Shown piece by piece: positions 10,847-23,689 of a stretch of DNA of 64,000 nucleotides. Position numbers and translations under genes: made by a program. How positions within the stretch are numbered: position 1 is the stretch's first letter; the number at the start of each line of letters is the position of its first letter. The DNA comes from Epiperipatus broadwayi (lineage: Eukaryota > Onychophora > Udeonychophora > Euonychophora > Peripatidae): positions 62,001 to 126,000 of the forward strand of contig JAQFVV010012446.1 in NCBI GenBank assembly GCA_028023455.1. The letters are read 5' to 3'. The notes under the pieces were generated by a model, which saw only the letters and a program-made list of their open reading frames with translations, was not told the DNA's origin and searched no databases.

Positions 10847-11048
10847 TTTTACTCGAGTTATATTTTCAATTATTTCCTATAGTACTAACTCCCCCCGATG
10901 GAGTCCTGACCCCGTAATCCCATCTGAAATCCACCCCCTTACTAAAAAATTTACTCTCTCTTTTAACTCTAATCTCTGGGCGTTTCTCTTGTTAACGAGC
11001 CCGACACGTTGGAAGCGCCATTTTCTAACTTTCCCCCCCTCACTCCTC
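10847..11048 (-). promoter_or_regulatory. Gypsy 5' leader with candidate primer-binding site
   Basis: This is the untranslated region between the 5' LTR and gag. A primer-binding site normally begins with TGG directly beside the LTR. Here the bases next to the LTR read GAGGAGTGAGGGG, and the only good match is TGGCGCTTCCAACG at 11020-11007 on the minus strand, 28 bp inside. It resembles the TGGCGCC-type sites of many Gypsy elements, but the offset makes the assignment uncertain. Confidence 0.45.
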
Positions 11049-12674
11049 TGTGACACGACAACTTTCTTTCTTCCCCTACTAACTGAATTTTAGTTATTAG
11101 AATCGTCGTCGAGGGCGCCACCAAGGATTTCTCTCTTGGAACCTGGTCACGTAACTTTACATAAACCTGGTCTTTATTTATTTTCGAACGACGATTCACT
11201 GATTATAAACTTTGATTATAATCTCACAGGGGTTTTCCTTTAAGAACACTAACTAATTATTATAAATAATTCAAGAATTCAAGAATACGTTGGACAAAAA
11301 AAAACTTTTAATTTCTTTTACTACTATTTATTATTAATAACCTTATAATTCTATCCGATCCAGAAAGAACTGACTTACAATTTCTGATTTTCCCTCTGTT
11401 TACTTTCTAATTATGCTTCCCAAATATTTACCATAGATTTACTCGCGCCTACACTAATACTGCGAATTCTAGCAGACGTGTATATAAGACGACTTATAGT
11501 ATTTTTAATCTTTCCTGAAGTTTATTTTTAAACTCCACTTTCTTTGGTAAATAAATAAATTGCAAAAATCTTACAATGAACGTATAAGTGTCTTTCGTTT
11601 TCTTATACTTTCAATTCTTTCCTTATTTTCTACTAACAAACGAGTAACGCCCCAAGGTTCTCTGTTACTTGGCGATGCACTTTTATACCCCCACCCTGTT
11701 GTTACTCTCTAGATCGAATAGATATTAAATAATTTAAAATACAGTTATTCCAATATTTCATAAAAAAATATTGAACGAAAATTAACATTAATAGATTACA
11801 ATATTAAACAAATTTATTTCCCCCCTCTATTGTTGAAACATTCGTAATAAACATAATAAATGAAAATTAAATTAAAGATAAAGTTCTATTACGCTTTACT
11901 TAGAGTTCTCATTAATTGAAAAGTTTATAATTACCCTGATCGATCAGAGCGGAGTGGCCTGATTTTCATAGGTTTTACATTCCATTGGTCGTGCCTTTGT
12001 CCTTGTATATGCGAATTCCATGAGTGTTCCTTTGGTTGTCCGGCTAGCAATATCCGTTTCTTCCATTCCATAACTCTCTCGATAGCTTCATTCAGATGGA
12101 GTGGCGGTCAATTCCCCAAAGGGGAAGGTTGTGATAACTTTAGCCGCTATACATTTGACAAGAGTCCGCAAAATTAAATTTCAATAATAATAATTTTTAT
12201 TGTTCGAAACACAGCTGCTTTCTTTATTGTCCTTGCTGGTCTCTAAAGTCAAGTCAACTGATCTAACTCTAAAAGCGATCTTATCTCCACTCTTTCTTAT
12301 CTTTTTTTTTTTAATTAGCGTAATAGCAATTACTAACCAAATATTTTTACTTTGTGAAAGTTTCAACAATAGAGTATAATTACTACCAAGAATCTAATTT
12401 TGTTTTCTTTTCCCCACCCTTTTATCTCTCGAATTTTTCTCCCTTTTAATTAAACACTTTTAACATTTTTTTTTTTTTTTTAATAAATTATATTCAATTT
12501 TATTTGTTTATTTCAAAATACAAGTTCAAAATTTTTACCCTTTCCATTAAATCAAAACCATTTGTTAATTAATTCTTTTTTCATTTTACAAACTATTTAA
12601 CTTCAAAAATATTTATGACAAATTATAAATATGTGAGCTTATATATATATGAGCTGACTTAAAATATCAGCTCA
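11049..12674 (-). repeat. 5' LTR of the young Gypsy element (1626 bp)
   Basis: Matches 5450-7071 along its whole length. I count substitutions at four places (near 11103, 11191, 11990 and 12528) and homopolymer length changes of +2, +3 and -1, which fully account for the 4-bp length difference. The target duplication ATAC follows at 12675-12678. Confidence 0.93.
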
Positions 12675-12678
12675 ATAC

Positions 12679-13684
12679 GTTTGTGTAATATTTTGATAAT
12701 TGTATGATCGATTAGATTTTATAGTACAATTTAAGGCTGAAAAATACCTGGTATGTAAAAGTGTAATGGATTATTTTAAAAAGGAACAGTTAAATAAAGC
12801 TTAATTATATCCTTGCTTATGGTTGTAAAAGCTGGCCATATAAAATAATACAGCTATAAATAGTTAAAAGTATATTAACAATTCAATTGTAATGTTTTAA
12901 AACTAATAAATTAAATAAACGCTATATGTAATATTATAATTATAATTAATATTCAAATTTAATCTAATATATTTTAAGATAAACTTTGGGGATGGTGAGA
13001 ATTATATTTAGTTCTACATTTTTTAAATTATTTTCCAAATTTTTATAAAATATATCAGTTTTGGTAATTTAGACCAAGACGTAAAAAAAAAAAAAAAATC
13101 ATCTGATAAAGTTAGTAATCATGTGACTGTATATTATATACCTTCACACACACGCTTGTTAGAATATAATAATAAAGTTTGTGAATTATAAAACTAAATA
13201 TAATTGCTATCTATCGTTAAAGTAAAAGTTGAAATATTAAATGTTATTTTAATAATTGTTTTAAAGTTTAAATGATTGTGATAAAACTATAATTGAGTTT
13301 AAAAATACTATTCTAAGTAATATTTTAAAACATGACGTCATAAATTCTTTATTTTAAAAAGTTTAATCTATTATAAAACTAAAAATGTGTAAATTTGTTC
13401 GCACTAAAAAAGTCATTAACCAATCAACGGAGGTATTTAGCAGACGAAATATAGGAATTAGACGGAGCGGGAGAAGGAATGTGTAAGTAAAGGAAGGAGG
13501 AACATATTTTTTAGCTGTATAAGATCGTAAGCTAGAAAAGTGTTATAATTTAAAAAAATTTGTATTTATTTTAAAAGTTTTGTTTTAAAATATAATATTT
13601 TGAACTGCCTTTAAATGGAAGGCTAATTTAAAAGATTTCTTACCAGGATTTTTTATTCAAGTTTAGCCGAAACCTTGCAGTAAA
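12679..13684. other. AT-rich non-coding stretch
   Basis: No open frame, repeat or RNA gene is recognisable. Bases 13430-13510 are purine-rich and less AT-rich; they immediately precede the decayed coding remnant that starts at 13685 and may be its leader. Confidence 0.4.
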
Positions 13685-16360
13685 ATGGAAATACTACAGA
13701 AAAAAGTACCTAAAAGTATTGATAAAGTAAAAATAATTGTAAAGTGCCTTGAATAGTTTATTTGTGATCAACCAGAAAATCATTAGAACTCAGATAAATA
13801 TAATTTGGACATTATACAGAAAACTTAAAAGAAAAGTTATTTGCCGTCAGGAAAAATTATGACGCACAATTTTAAAAGGCTACTCCGAAGTTTTTTTTTT
13901 ATTCTTCTCTATGGAAAAATTAAGATGTGTATATCATAAAGAAAAAATTGTGTAAAAGTTATAATGGAGAAAGAATGTTTGTCTTTTTAAAGGAAACATT
14001 ACAAAGTATATAGTACCAGAATTTTAAAAGAAGGAAAAAAAGTTACAGAATAATAATATGAAAGAGCTATTGTGTTTTTATGAAAAAGGAACTGAAAAAC
14101 TTTCTCTAAGAAGAATTAAAAATATTATAAAGTGTTCATTAGAGAAATGCTTAATAAAGATAAAGATTTGGAAACTATAAATCTAATTTACTTAATGAAA
14201 TGAATCCATGGAAGCAGAAAAGTTTTATTGAATATTTAAATCAAAGTACTGAGAAGATGCATCGTAAAAGTCGCGCGGGAGAAAATATTAGCAAGAAATA
14301 TTAGAAGAGAATATTTAGAAGTTTTCTTTACGGGATTAACTAATGTCATAATTAATAATTGTATTAAATATTATAAAAACCAAGGATTATCATTCATGAA
14401 TCTTTATTGAACAAAGTGATATTTGTTTTACCTTAAAATTGAACAAGCAGGGAGAGGAACATTAAGTGAATGGAAAAGAAATGATAAACAATTTTTTTTG
14501 GCTTTAGTATGAACGGTTTTTCAGGAAAATTTGATGAAGGAGTACAGTAAATATAGTTTGAATATTTTTTACTAATTTATTTTAAAATATAAAATGTTAT
14601 GTGAGATTAGGGAAAACATAAATTTAGTAATATTATAATTTAAATATAATAGCTTGATAAAATTATAGAAATAGTATTTAAAATAAAGTGTATGGATGTG
14701 AATCTTATATCTACAAAGATCAAATGGATGGTGAAGCCTATGGAACGCGATCGAGGAGATAAAGGTCGTTTGGTAATTTTAATAGTTATTTATAATGCAT
14801 AATGTTTTTTTTTTTAGCTCATCTATTGACCTAAGAATGAAGTGTGAAAGTCTTAATTATATGTACACATTTTATGCAACATTTTAACATATAATGAGAT
14901 AGAAGTAATTCGGAATATGCATGCAATAATTTATTTAAAGTATATTAATAATATAATTTAACAGAACAATTGTGTGATTCTTTTGAACTTTCATGTGATA
15001 AAGTATTCAGATATTTAAATAGTTTGTATATGATTAAATATATGGAGGAAAGTAGTAAAAAGATTTTCTTATAGAACAGTGGAATAGTTTTAAAATATCA
15101 ATGAATTTTATTATTGTTAGTAATGCAGATATGTATTTGTCGATGTACAGTATAGAAAAATCTTGAGAAATAAGATCGGATAGTGACTTGGAAGTACTAG
15201 TGGAGAGGAAACCAAGATGATGTGTTTTTTTTTAAGAAATAGGAAAATATAAGGGATTTGGATCATATTTAGTTTTGTGTGATTTAGTATAGTTAACTGA
15301 GTCCTATGACTGAACACATATGGTTTGGACAGTGTTTTGCATATCTTTAAACTTTTGATGTTAGAATAAAGCTGAAGAAATAGCTTTAGCATCGTTCCTA
15401 TGATAGAGGTTGGTAGACAGGTAAAGGTCACTCCTCTATAATGTCTTTTAATTCACTGTGCCATGATTGTCAAGGTATATGACGAGTAATATTCTAGTTG
15501 TATTTTGATCCTATGCATCTATCTTCGCTATCCTTATTTCGTGAATCTGCATCGGTCAGAAAGATATTTTCAAAGAAATAATGAATAAAATAGAACTGAA
15601 GATATGTTATCGTTTGTGTAAGAATAGTTTATTTGCTTGAATGTATAGAATTGTGTAACTTTAAAATTGAAAGTCCAAAATATCATAAAGAGAGAAAGAA
15701 TCATATAATACATTGTAAAATTAATTCAGAAATGAATATAAGATTTTGAAAAGAAATCTAAACCAAGTATTTTAAAAGTGATAATAAAATTTGAATAAAT
15801 TTTTTTTTAATATTAATGTTGGAGGGAATGAGTATTGCATATTTATCAAGAGAAAATTCAATAAGGTATCATAAACATATACTTGTGCATGGTATATTAA
15901 TAGTTATAATAATATCATCCAAAGTAAGGTTTGAATGAGAATATTAGGATTAATAAACATCGGATAATGAATAATAAAAACCTAATACTGAATGTAGAAT
16001 AGTGTTTTGACTTTGTAAGATTCCATACAACCAATATGAAACTAAATTTTGTTATTTTGTAGAATTTTATTACGAATGTAAATTTTGTAAAAAATGTAAT
16101 TTTAATATTAGGGATGAAAAGTGTTTGTGATAATCATATAAGAAATGCATTTTGTAATAAGCTAACCATAATAATAAATCAAGTAATAATACTGTATTTT
16201 CTTAAGTGTTAAAAAAAAAAAAAAAGATTTAACTAGGAAAAGTAAATAATATTTTGATTTCATTTTATAAACTAATAAACTAAGTTGAGATATAAAAGTA
16301 AGGGATATCCAATGTATATAGTGTAAAAATATTGTTAATTTATTTATGTTGTTAATAAAC
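13685..16360 (+). pseudogene. Decayed plus-strand coding remnant ending in a poly(A) signal
   Basis: Several blocks on the plus strand read as protein. An ATG at 13685 opens a frame with VPKSIDKVKIIVKCLE before a stop. Others are 14055-14180 (KELLCFYEKGTEKLSLRRI), 14201-14302 (NPWKQKSFIEYLNQSTEKM), 14304-14410 (REYLEVFFTGLTNVIINN), 14420-14577 (SEWKRNDKQFFLALV, one internal TGA) and 14692-14805 (MVKPMERDRGDKGRLV). They are separated by single stops or frame changes, as expected of an old gene that lost selection. The W/F-rich helical character of 14420-14577 could be a retroelement Gag, but no zinc knuckle, protease or polymerase follows. An AATAAA lies at about 16354. I found no LTRs around it. 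Either a decayed Gag-like element or a retrocopy of a cellular mRNA; family unknown. Confidence 0.4.
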
Positions 16361-16429
16361 TTTGCTTTAAATTTGTTTTAAAGTTTTTGTGTCCGAGTTG
16401 TTATTTCTCCACATGGATGCATGAAATCA

Positions 16430-19400
16430 CGATACATTTATAATTGAAACAGACATATAGGTTTTGCACAAAAGGTAAACATAAAAGTGTTATAAGAATT
16501 TTGAGAATTTATTGGTATGTTAAAATTAAAAGATCATAATTTTATATTATTTATTGGTCATAAGTCGGTTGCCACAATATTACATTAAATTATATGCTAA
16601 TGACCACACGTATTCTGTTGTCAGATTATTAAAATACTACCATGTACGTATTTATTTATTTCATTTTAGGAAGAAATAAGATTATATTATATTATTATTA
16701 TTATTTTTATTATTATTAGTTGCGGTGTAGTAGATTATGACATAAAATTCCCTTTTCATATTTTACTACCGTAATTTTAAATCAGTTAGAATACAATTTA
16801 TGAACCTGAGATTTTATTTTATTTTACTTCATTTTATTTAATTGAGCTAGATTCTTGTTATAAAGAAGATTAAGATATGATGATTATTTTAATCGTAGTG
16901 AATAGAGCTCAGAAAGTCGTAAGAATACTAAGAGTTAGTTATTTGGTATAGTAAAAAGGGGGGATAGTGTTCTTATGCCATTGAGGTAGTATCGTGTGGA
17001 TAATGGCTCAATGTAGTCTATCTCGTTCCCTGTATTGTCACTCCATGTCTCATGAAAATAGTAAATATTTGTTAATTCATTTTAAAATTGAACCGTATTT
17101 GTATTTTAAAAATTAGAGCTAATAATCATTTTAATTAATGCTGAATATTTCATTTATTTATTTGTTAACTGAGCTAGAATCTGTAATATTCGTAATAAAC
17201 AGTATATTTTGGGGTGAGGATGCGCGGGGGGAGGTTAGAATATATATATAATCCATGCAACAATAGACAAATATGATGAGATTTGAGGAAGCACAATGTA
17301 TGTATACCTAGAACATGAAATAATAGCACCCTTGATTTCAAACATAGAATTAAATAAAAGTAAAACCAATCTTTATGGGGAAGTCGTTTCCAAACTTAAC
17401 CTTTAATAAAGGAAGTCAACAATATCCATAACATATTTTTGAATGCTAAAACATGGACATTCGTATTGTAATTGAGAACAAATTTCCAATCTTGTAGACA
17501 AAAGAAGCTGAAACCAGTGATTAAATCAGAAGATAGTCGTTCAATAATAATTCGATTTATGTAATTAAATTCAGCAATTAAAATTTAACATTAAAGGAAT
17601 ATTCAATTTTTTGCTCATGAGAAGAGAAAGTAGTAAATATTTGCTTATTCCACAAGAGAATTGATAAAGTTTTATTCAACCATTGTTAGATGCTAGTAAG
17701 TAGTCAGTTAAAAGTTACATCTATAAATGATTACTTTGAAATGCCACAGGTAGGAAGTAAATATGCCATAAAGAGCAGAGTGTCATTACCATGACCACAG
17801 AAGTGTGATGACTTGAGAGATTCCTAGGACAGCTAAACCAATGAAGCACCAATATTCATCGATGACTTGAAATAATGTCTTTGCCTCAAGGAAGATGGTT
17901 CAGAGAGCTCTGATACCTTGCCATCTTCAATGTGGATAAATGCAAGCCTATTAAACAAACTATCCATCAAAATAGACTGATTTTAAAGTAATAGACTTTA
18001 AATCTGGAGGACAATAATTCACCAAGTTTATAAACTTTGATTATTGTGATTTGATTTAAATTTTACTTTTGTAATCTTTTTTCATTTCTGCACTTTGGAA
18101 GTGTTTGCATATAAGCATAGCTAAAGTTGATTTCAATTGTAAATGTGAGGGAGAGTTACCTTGACATTAGCCATCCAGTGTTGGGTGAAGGCAACATCTT
18201 ATATTCCACATTAAGTGCAACCACTAAATACAGGACAGAATTTTGTTGTTGTTTGTTGAGTGTTAATTAACATTTGTTTTTATATTTGTTTTTTGGTATA
18301 AATGACTAACCTTGTTGAGGGGACAGTCCATTCTATCATCATTATGGACCTACATGTGTAAATAGGGGGTCCCAAAAAAGGAAGTCAACAACCACATGAG
18401 AAATGGACAGCAATATACATATTCAAATGTATCTGTACATAGAATAAATTAGTCAGATGTGTGGAATTTTAATATCAGTCTTTTTTAAACTTTTGTATAT
18501 AGTAATTGTTAAGTGATGGATTTCTCCCACAAGGCAGAGGATAAAAATCACCATTACATTTAGTTATTGATGTGATAGAATGTCATCTTTTCCATCAGCA
18601 ATTCATACAATCAATTATTGTTCAATGATTTTTTTGTTATTAAATGTTATCAAACTTGGTTTAAATCTAATCTAGCCAATGGCTTATCATGATTACTATG
18701 CATTTACTTAAAAATAGCATATACTTTAAAACACACACACACTAATATAATTTTACATGTTGTGATATTTGAAAGATTCTTGAAGAGCATGTTAATTCAC
18801 TCCTCATCTATATAGAGATGTGATAATTGTTGCACTACCAATTCCCTCCCTGAAAAGAGTCAAATGTGATTACTCCCTGAGTTTGAATACTGGGGCATAA
18901 TGAGGACAGAAGGGGGATGAGATGTGGATGAACTAGCCCAAATTGAATCTAGATTTAATGAGTAAACATACAGCTAGCTCATTGAAAATAGATGTGATCA
19001 TAGGTTAAGCACTTCAATGTACCATCACCAGCATCCTACCCAAAGACTCTAAGTTTAACCCACATTGGATGTGTTCCCTTCCTCTCAGTGTCATCAAGCC
19101 CATTACAATATATTCCATAATATGTGACTTTTTATCCTTATTTTGTCTGTTTACAGGATTTTTAGTATTCTGCAGAAGAAATACTTTTAAAAATTATATG
19201 GTTAATTTCAAAAGTATCCTTAACCTCCAATTAGAATGAGCCTTTTATGTGAGAATTCACTATAATGATTATTATCAACATTCCACCCTATTTTTTGATT
19301 TACAGTCAATTATTTGCTATAACTATCTTTAAAAAAATCAATTTTTGGCAATCTTTTGTAAAACTGATGTTATAAGATAGTTACTTTACTAAATCTATGT

Positions 19401-20422
19401 CATCCAAAGTAAAATTGAAACGTTCATGCTGAAAATGCACAGTACCGAATTTATTCATTATAGACAACACAGTTTACAATATTATGCATTAATATTATTT
19501 TTTAGAAATAAACATAGAAACATATATTTTCAACAGGAATCATGTCAGCAACTAAGATCACCAAACACTATATCACTATTTTAAACTATGAATCAAGGAA
19601 TCATCACAAACATCAACAACTAATGTAATTTCTCATTAGCATGGTGAATAAGGCTTCTAATGAAATAACTCCATAACGTTTCAAGGGCTTCAATATAAAA
19701 ACATCTATTGACTTTATAGGCAAAGCATGGACTTAGATTGTTAATACAATTCAATCTTATATGGAAGAAAATCTGTTTGCAACTCATTACAAGCACCAAA
19801 GTCAAAAAAGAATCTACTTCAATTATATAGAAACCCATACTTGACTTAACCAAGAAATCAACATTTAAAGAAGTTTATGATGACAACATTGGAAGAGCTT
19901 TTGGAATCACACACAGAAGAATTAATTAATGGGAAATTAATGTAACTGGAAGATAATCGACAAGACTATAGAAATGAATCTGGCAATCAAAAACTAAAAA
20001 AATTCATCAGGAGGCCATAAACAGCATTTTGAATAAATTCGACTACACCATCAAATTTAAAAGTGCCTTAAGTCAAATAATATGACTTCATAGAATGTTG
20101 TATTTAAAAAAAATGAAAGGAGCAAGTCATTAACCATTTATTCTAGATTTCTTCTCCAAAAAAGTTGGAAAAGAATTGAGAAAATAATGATGATAATAAC
20201 AACTGATGAATGCATGACAGGAAATAACAAATTTAAGCTAAGTGTTTTTTGAGTATATATCCGAATAATACACATAACATGCTCCACACAAGCATGTAAT
20301 ATACATTAAAAGTTTTTTAATCATTATAAATATTAGTTGAGTTGCTTGTTAATAAAATAGTCACAGTATATAGGGTATATTTTATCTAGAGTAACCAGCC
20401 AAATTTTTCACCGCAGAAAACA
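16430..20422. other. Long AT-rich stretch without a supported gene
   Basis: No convincing exon or element boundary was found. Two weak signals are worth recording. The minus strand at 17058-16940 is open for 38 codons with balanced composition (contains NEIDYIEPLSTRYYLNG). The segment 18830-19110 is less AT-rich with a GTTTGAATAC B-box-like sequence, as in a decayed SINE. The 77-codon minus-strand frame at 19620-19853 has no recognisable domain, and I treat it as chance. Confidence 0.3.
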
Positions 20423-20730
20423 TATAACTAATGAGCACTGCTAATTGCTCAACAAGCTTTGTGATAAATGCTTAGCCAGAGAAAGCTTTTAAAATATCTC
20501 TGTCATGACCCCTGCCCCCAAAACCTCTGACAAGTGGTATCGTGCTTTGGCATTCCTCAGAGAGGTTCTATAGAAACTACCTTAGAGCCTCTCTGAGGAG
20601 TGCCAAAGCATGAAACCATTGGTCAGAGGTTTGGGGGGGGGGATTCCTGACAGAGATATTTTAAATGCTTTCTCTGGGTAAACATTTATTGCAAAGCTTG
20701 TTGAGCAAGTGGCAATGCTCATTGTTTATA
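20423..20730. repeat. Palindromic fold-back element, 308 bp
   Basis: Left arm 20423-20567 and right arm 20584-20730 are inverted copies with modest divergence: ATGAGCACTG pairs with CAATGCTCAT, and TGCTCAACAAGC with GCTTGTTGAGCA. The loop is about 16 bases. A run of nine or more G at 20632-20641 faces a C run in the other arm. It encodes nothing and looks like a MITE. Confidence 0.8.
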
Positions 20731-20966
20731 TCTTACAAGCTTAAAAGAAATCGGGTCATATGATCTATAACTCATGATATTCTTGCTTTACAATGAGTTT
20801 TGGGGAAACAATTGCTCTTTCTAAATGAATTAAAGGTGTATTTACATTCATGGTTTACTAATTCATGCAATGGCCAAACTTTTTCATTTTATTATTCGAT
20901 CATATTTGCTGAACTGAATTGTTATGTGCATTAGTATTGCTATTATATATACTATTACTATTATAA

Positions 20967-21378
20967 TATTTTAATTTGTGAAGTGCTGATAGTTGAAAAC
21001 TGAAATAAATCGAGATGCTGTAAATATCGGCGCTTCGCAAATTAAAATATTATTTACATACTTTACTGCTTGTTATGTATTCTAAAAACTACTTCGTAGT
21101 AAATGATAGGATTTCGCATTGTACATTTATGATTTAGACTCAGTGAGTTAATTGTGAAGATATTTAAAGCTTCAGGCTTTCAAACCTAAATGCTTTATGA
21201 CTGGTTTAGATATATAGAAAGAAAAGTTGAGAAAAGGCTGGCTGCCCTTTCCTCGTAAAATCTTTGTTGTGTGTTTAGATTTGATGTCATTTTAGATGGC
21301 TATCCTTGACATCTGCTTGGCTGTCAGTTATTTTTGTAACGACCGCTAGAGATTTACAGTATCTCGATTTATTTCAAT
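20967..21378. repeat. Non-autonomous element with inverted repeats
   Basis: Bases 21001-21028 (TGAAATAAATCGAGATGCTG...) are repeated in inverted form at 21351-21376, giving terminal inverted repeats around a ~320-bp non-coding interior. A second inverted pair, 20967-20993 and 21026-21052, forms a hairpin across the left terminal repeat. The two structures overlap, so this may be two elements, one inserted into or beside the other. Confidence 0.6.
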
Positions 21379-23382
21379 ATTACTGTTATGTAAAGATATT
21401 TTATATTTGGCTTAGGTTCAAATATTCAGATGTTTTTGAATTCAAATTGTTATCTGGGATTCTCTAAAGAAAAATTAATATGGCTGGCAGATGTACGACT
21501 GCAAAACTTTAGTAAAATAATAGACTGGGAAAGTCGTTGCAGTATTATTTATTATCTTGTAAATAAAAAAACAATTATATGGCGTTCATTAATTAATGGA
21601 CCTTACAATAGATATCTAAATAAAGCAAAACAGTGTAAACTGTTGCTTCTTTATTTAAAATATATGATTTCAAATCTTGTATGATAATATAAAATAAAAA
21701 AGTTTCTGATAACTGATTTAAAAAAGCAATAAAATATATAGTTTTCTGATAGAATCATCAAAATATAAAAATTCAAACCTTATTAAAAGTATGAGGTAGG
21801 GTATTATTTTCTATCTCATTCTGCGCTGCTCTGTCGCTGTTGTGGGAGTTCATAAATTGTCTTCGGGACAAATTCTAATGAAAACAAAAACAATATAATA
21901 TTTTATTTGTAATTTGTAAAAGAAGTTATTAAAGAGGGCGGAATTTTAAAAAAATTTCTTTAATATGTGACTACTATTTAATTATAATAAAAAATCTTTC
22001 TGATAAAAATAAATACTGACTAACATGTATAAATTACTGCAATACAACAATACATTAATATATGTAAGAGAGAATATAGCATTCAAAAAGTCCAATGTAG
22101 AGTAAATTCTTTTTCCATAGTCCTCATTGATGAACAGAAAAATAGTACAATTTATAGATGACAGCATTTTTATTTTATTCTTTATTTAGACACCCACTTA
22201 CCAACCAATATTGGATGATTACCTGATTTAGCTATAAACATCCTATTTTCAAACCTACATTCCGAAAAAAGCAAGTAACCATACAAAAATGTATGAGACC
22301 ACACTATATCAAAAAGTTTCACATTTAATGTTACTTATAAATTGAAAAATACATATAATAATTTAGTTGTTCATCTGACATTGGATAATTAAAAACCAAT
22401 ACCAATATAATAACGAATAATTCATATTTCTGTAAATAGACAAATAAATAAATAGTTAGAGTTCATCTCTAATTCCATGATTTCTTAAAGTCTTTATTTT
22501 TAATAGCTATATGTTTTCTTTAACTTCAGTAATTTTAAGCTATCATTTATAAGCAATTTATAAGTAAGCCACAATGCTGACCATTCTTGCCCTGAGTAAA
22601 TCAAAATAAATGCACTATCAGATTTCAGCTTTTACTCATTTCTTCCAGCTACATTAGTCTGGTTTTCACTTTACTCCACCCCTCACCATTTTTCACTCAT
22701 CATTTAAACAGTTTTTCAGGCAATATATTAACTTTGCTAATTTGCATATTGTTAGATATTATTAAATGCAAATTGAACTGTTGTCACTTGCAGTTAGTTA
22801 CTCCAATTCTCTTTTCTACATACAATTAATTCTAGAGTGACTATCGATTGTCTTTTGACCAGCTTATACACACACATATATATGTATAACTTTATTAATA
22901 AATACCTAACCAGTCATATTATCATTAATCCATAAAATCAACTGACATAAATGATTTTGAATCATGTAAAAACTTGAGATTTTAGGTAATGAAGAAAATG
23001 ATATATGTTTATTATATTAAATATATAAGAATGCAGTCTAAAAACAAACAGGTCTGGAATTACATAAAATAAAATTACTTTCATACCGTTCCCTGACTAC
23101 ATGCAGTCTACATGAAATAAATATAAATAATTATTTTAAATGTATGATTTGAAGCCTTAATCTACATAAATGAAAATATACAACTCTATTTATACCTGAA
23201 ATGTCCGCATTTTTATATATCTTAAAACAATAAAATAAAATCATGTGACAACACCTTATTATCACATAAATGCAAATTACTATATTAAGGAATAATATAC
23301 CCATAACAATTTTAACATATATTTTGGGATTTAATTTAATTTTTTATACAAAAGGCAATATATTGTTACTACAATTTTAAAT
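21379..23382. other. Non-coding stretch; probable 3' flank of the minus-strand host gene
   Basis: The 84-codon plus frame at 21430-21684 and the 61-codon minus frame at 21982-22167 show no known motif and may be chance. If the host gene ends at 23383, bases below it are its 3' untranslated region on the minus strand; an ATTAAA lies at about 23335. I see nothing else that can be named. Confidence 0.35.
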
Positions 23383-23514
23383 TAGCTTACCGGATTATTT
23401 ACATTAAAATCTGGAAATATTTCTTGGGCACCATAACGAGGCCGAACTGATGAAGAAAATGAAGTTGGAGAACGATAATTGTACGGATACTGCCTACTGT
23501 ATGGAGTCTGCCAA
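23383..23514 (-). CDS. Host gene exon 5 (last visible exon), disordered protein
   Basis: On the minus strand a TTTTACAG acceptor ends at 23515, and the exon begins at 23514 in the phase left by exon 4 (AG carried over plus T). It encodes WQTPYSRQYPYNYRSPTS, then SSSVRPRYGAQEIFPDF and NVNNP, a Tyr/Ser/Pro/Arg-rich segment. After CCG at 23391 there are two readings. Translation may run on for two codons to TAA at 23385-23383, making this the terminal exon. Or CCG|GTAAGC is a splice donor and further exons lie to the left. The stop directly after GTAAGC allows both; I found no phase-matched exon further left, which favours the terminal reading. No known domain is visible. Confidence 0.65.
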
Positions 23515-23689
23515 CTGTAAAAGACATCAATATTTAAATTAAAATTTGGAAAGAAGAAATGTAACTAAAAATATTGAATAAATTTAAAAAATAAAATAAC
23601 AAAAGAAATTTAATTTTAAAAAAAGTTAAAACTGCAGAAATTTCAAAATAATTGCAAAACTTTAATCATCTTTCCTTCCAAAACGTAAG

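Larger units (their letters stand above)
5450..12674 (-). mobile_element. Young Ty3/Gypsy LTR retrotransposon, nearly complete, minus strand
   Basis: A 7225-bp element bounded by two almost identical LTRs and flanked by the 4-bp duplication ATAC (5446-5449 and 12675-12678). Read on the minus strand the order is 5' LTR (12674-11049), leader, gag with protease, reverse transcriptase, RNase H, integrase, a short purine-rich tract next to 7072, then the 3' LTR (7071-5450). This domain order, with integrase after RNase H, defines Ty3/Gypsy. Only about 40 bp separate the end of the integrase tail from the 3' LTR, so there is no envelope gene. The coding part is split in three: gag-protease, pol, and the integrase C-terminal end, each in a different frame. 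The few LTR differences mean it inserted recently. Confidence 0.95.

Noticed and set aside
17800-17995. Plus-strand open stretch containing EDGSESSDTLPSSMWINAS
   Set aside because: Reads well for about 35 codons but follows a stop with no acceptor site, and nothing connects to it.
19620-19853. Minus-strand 77-codon frame
   Set aside because: No domain, no splice context linking it to the host gene; treated as chance.
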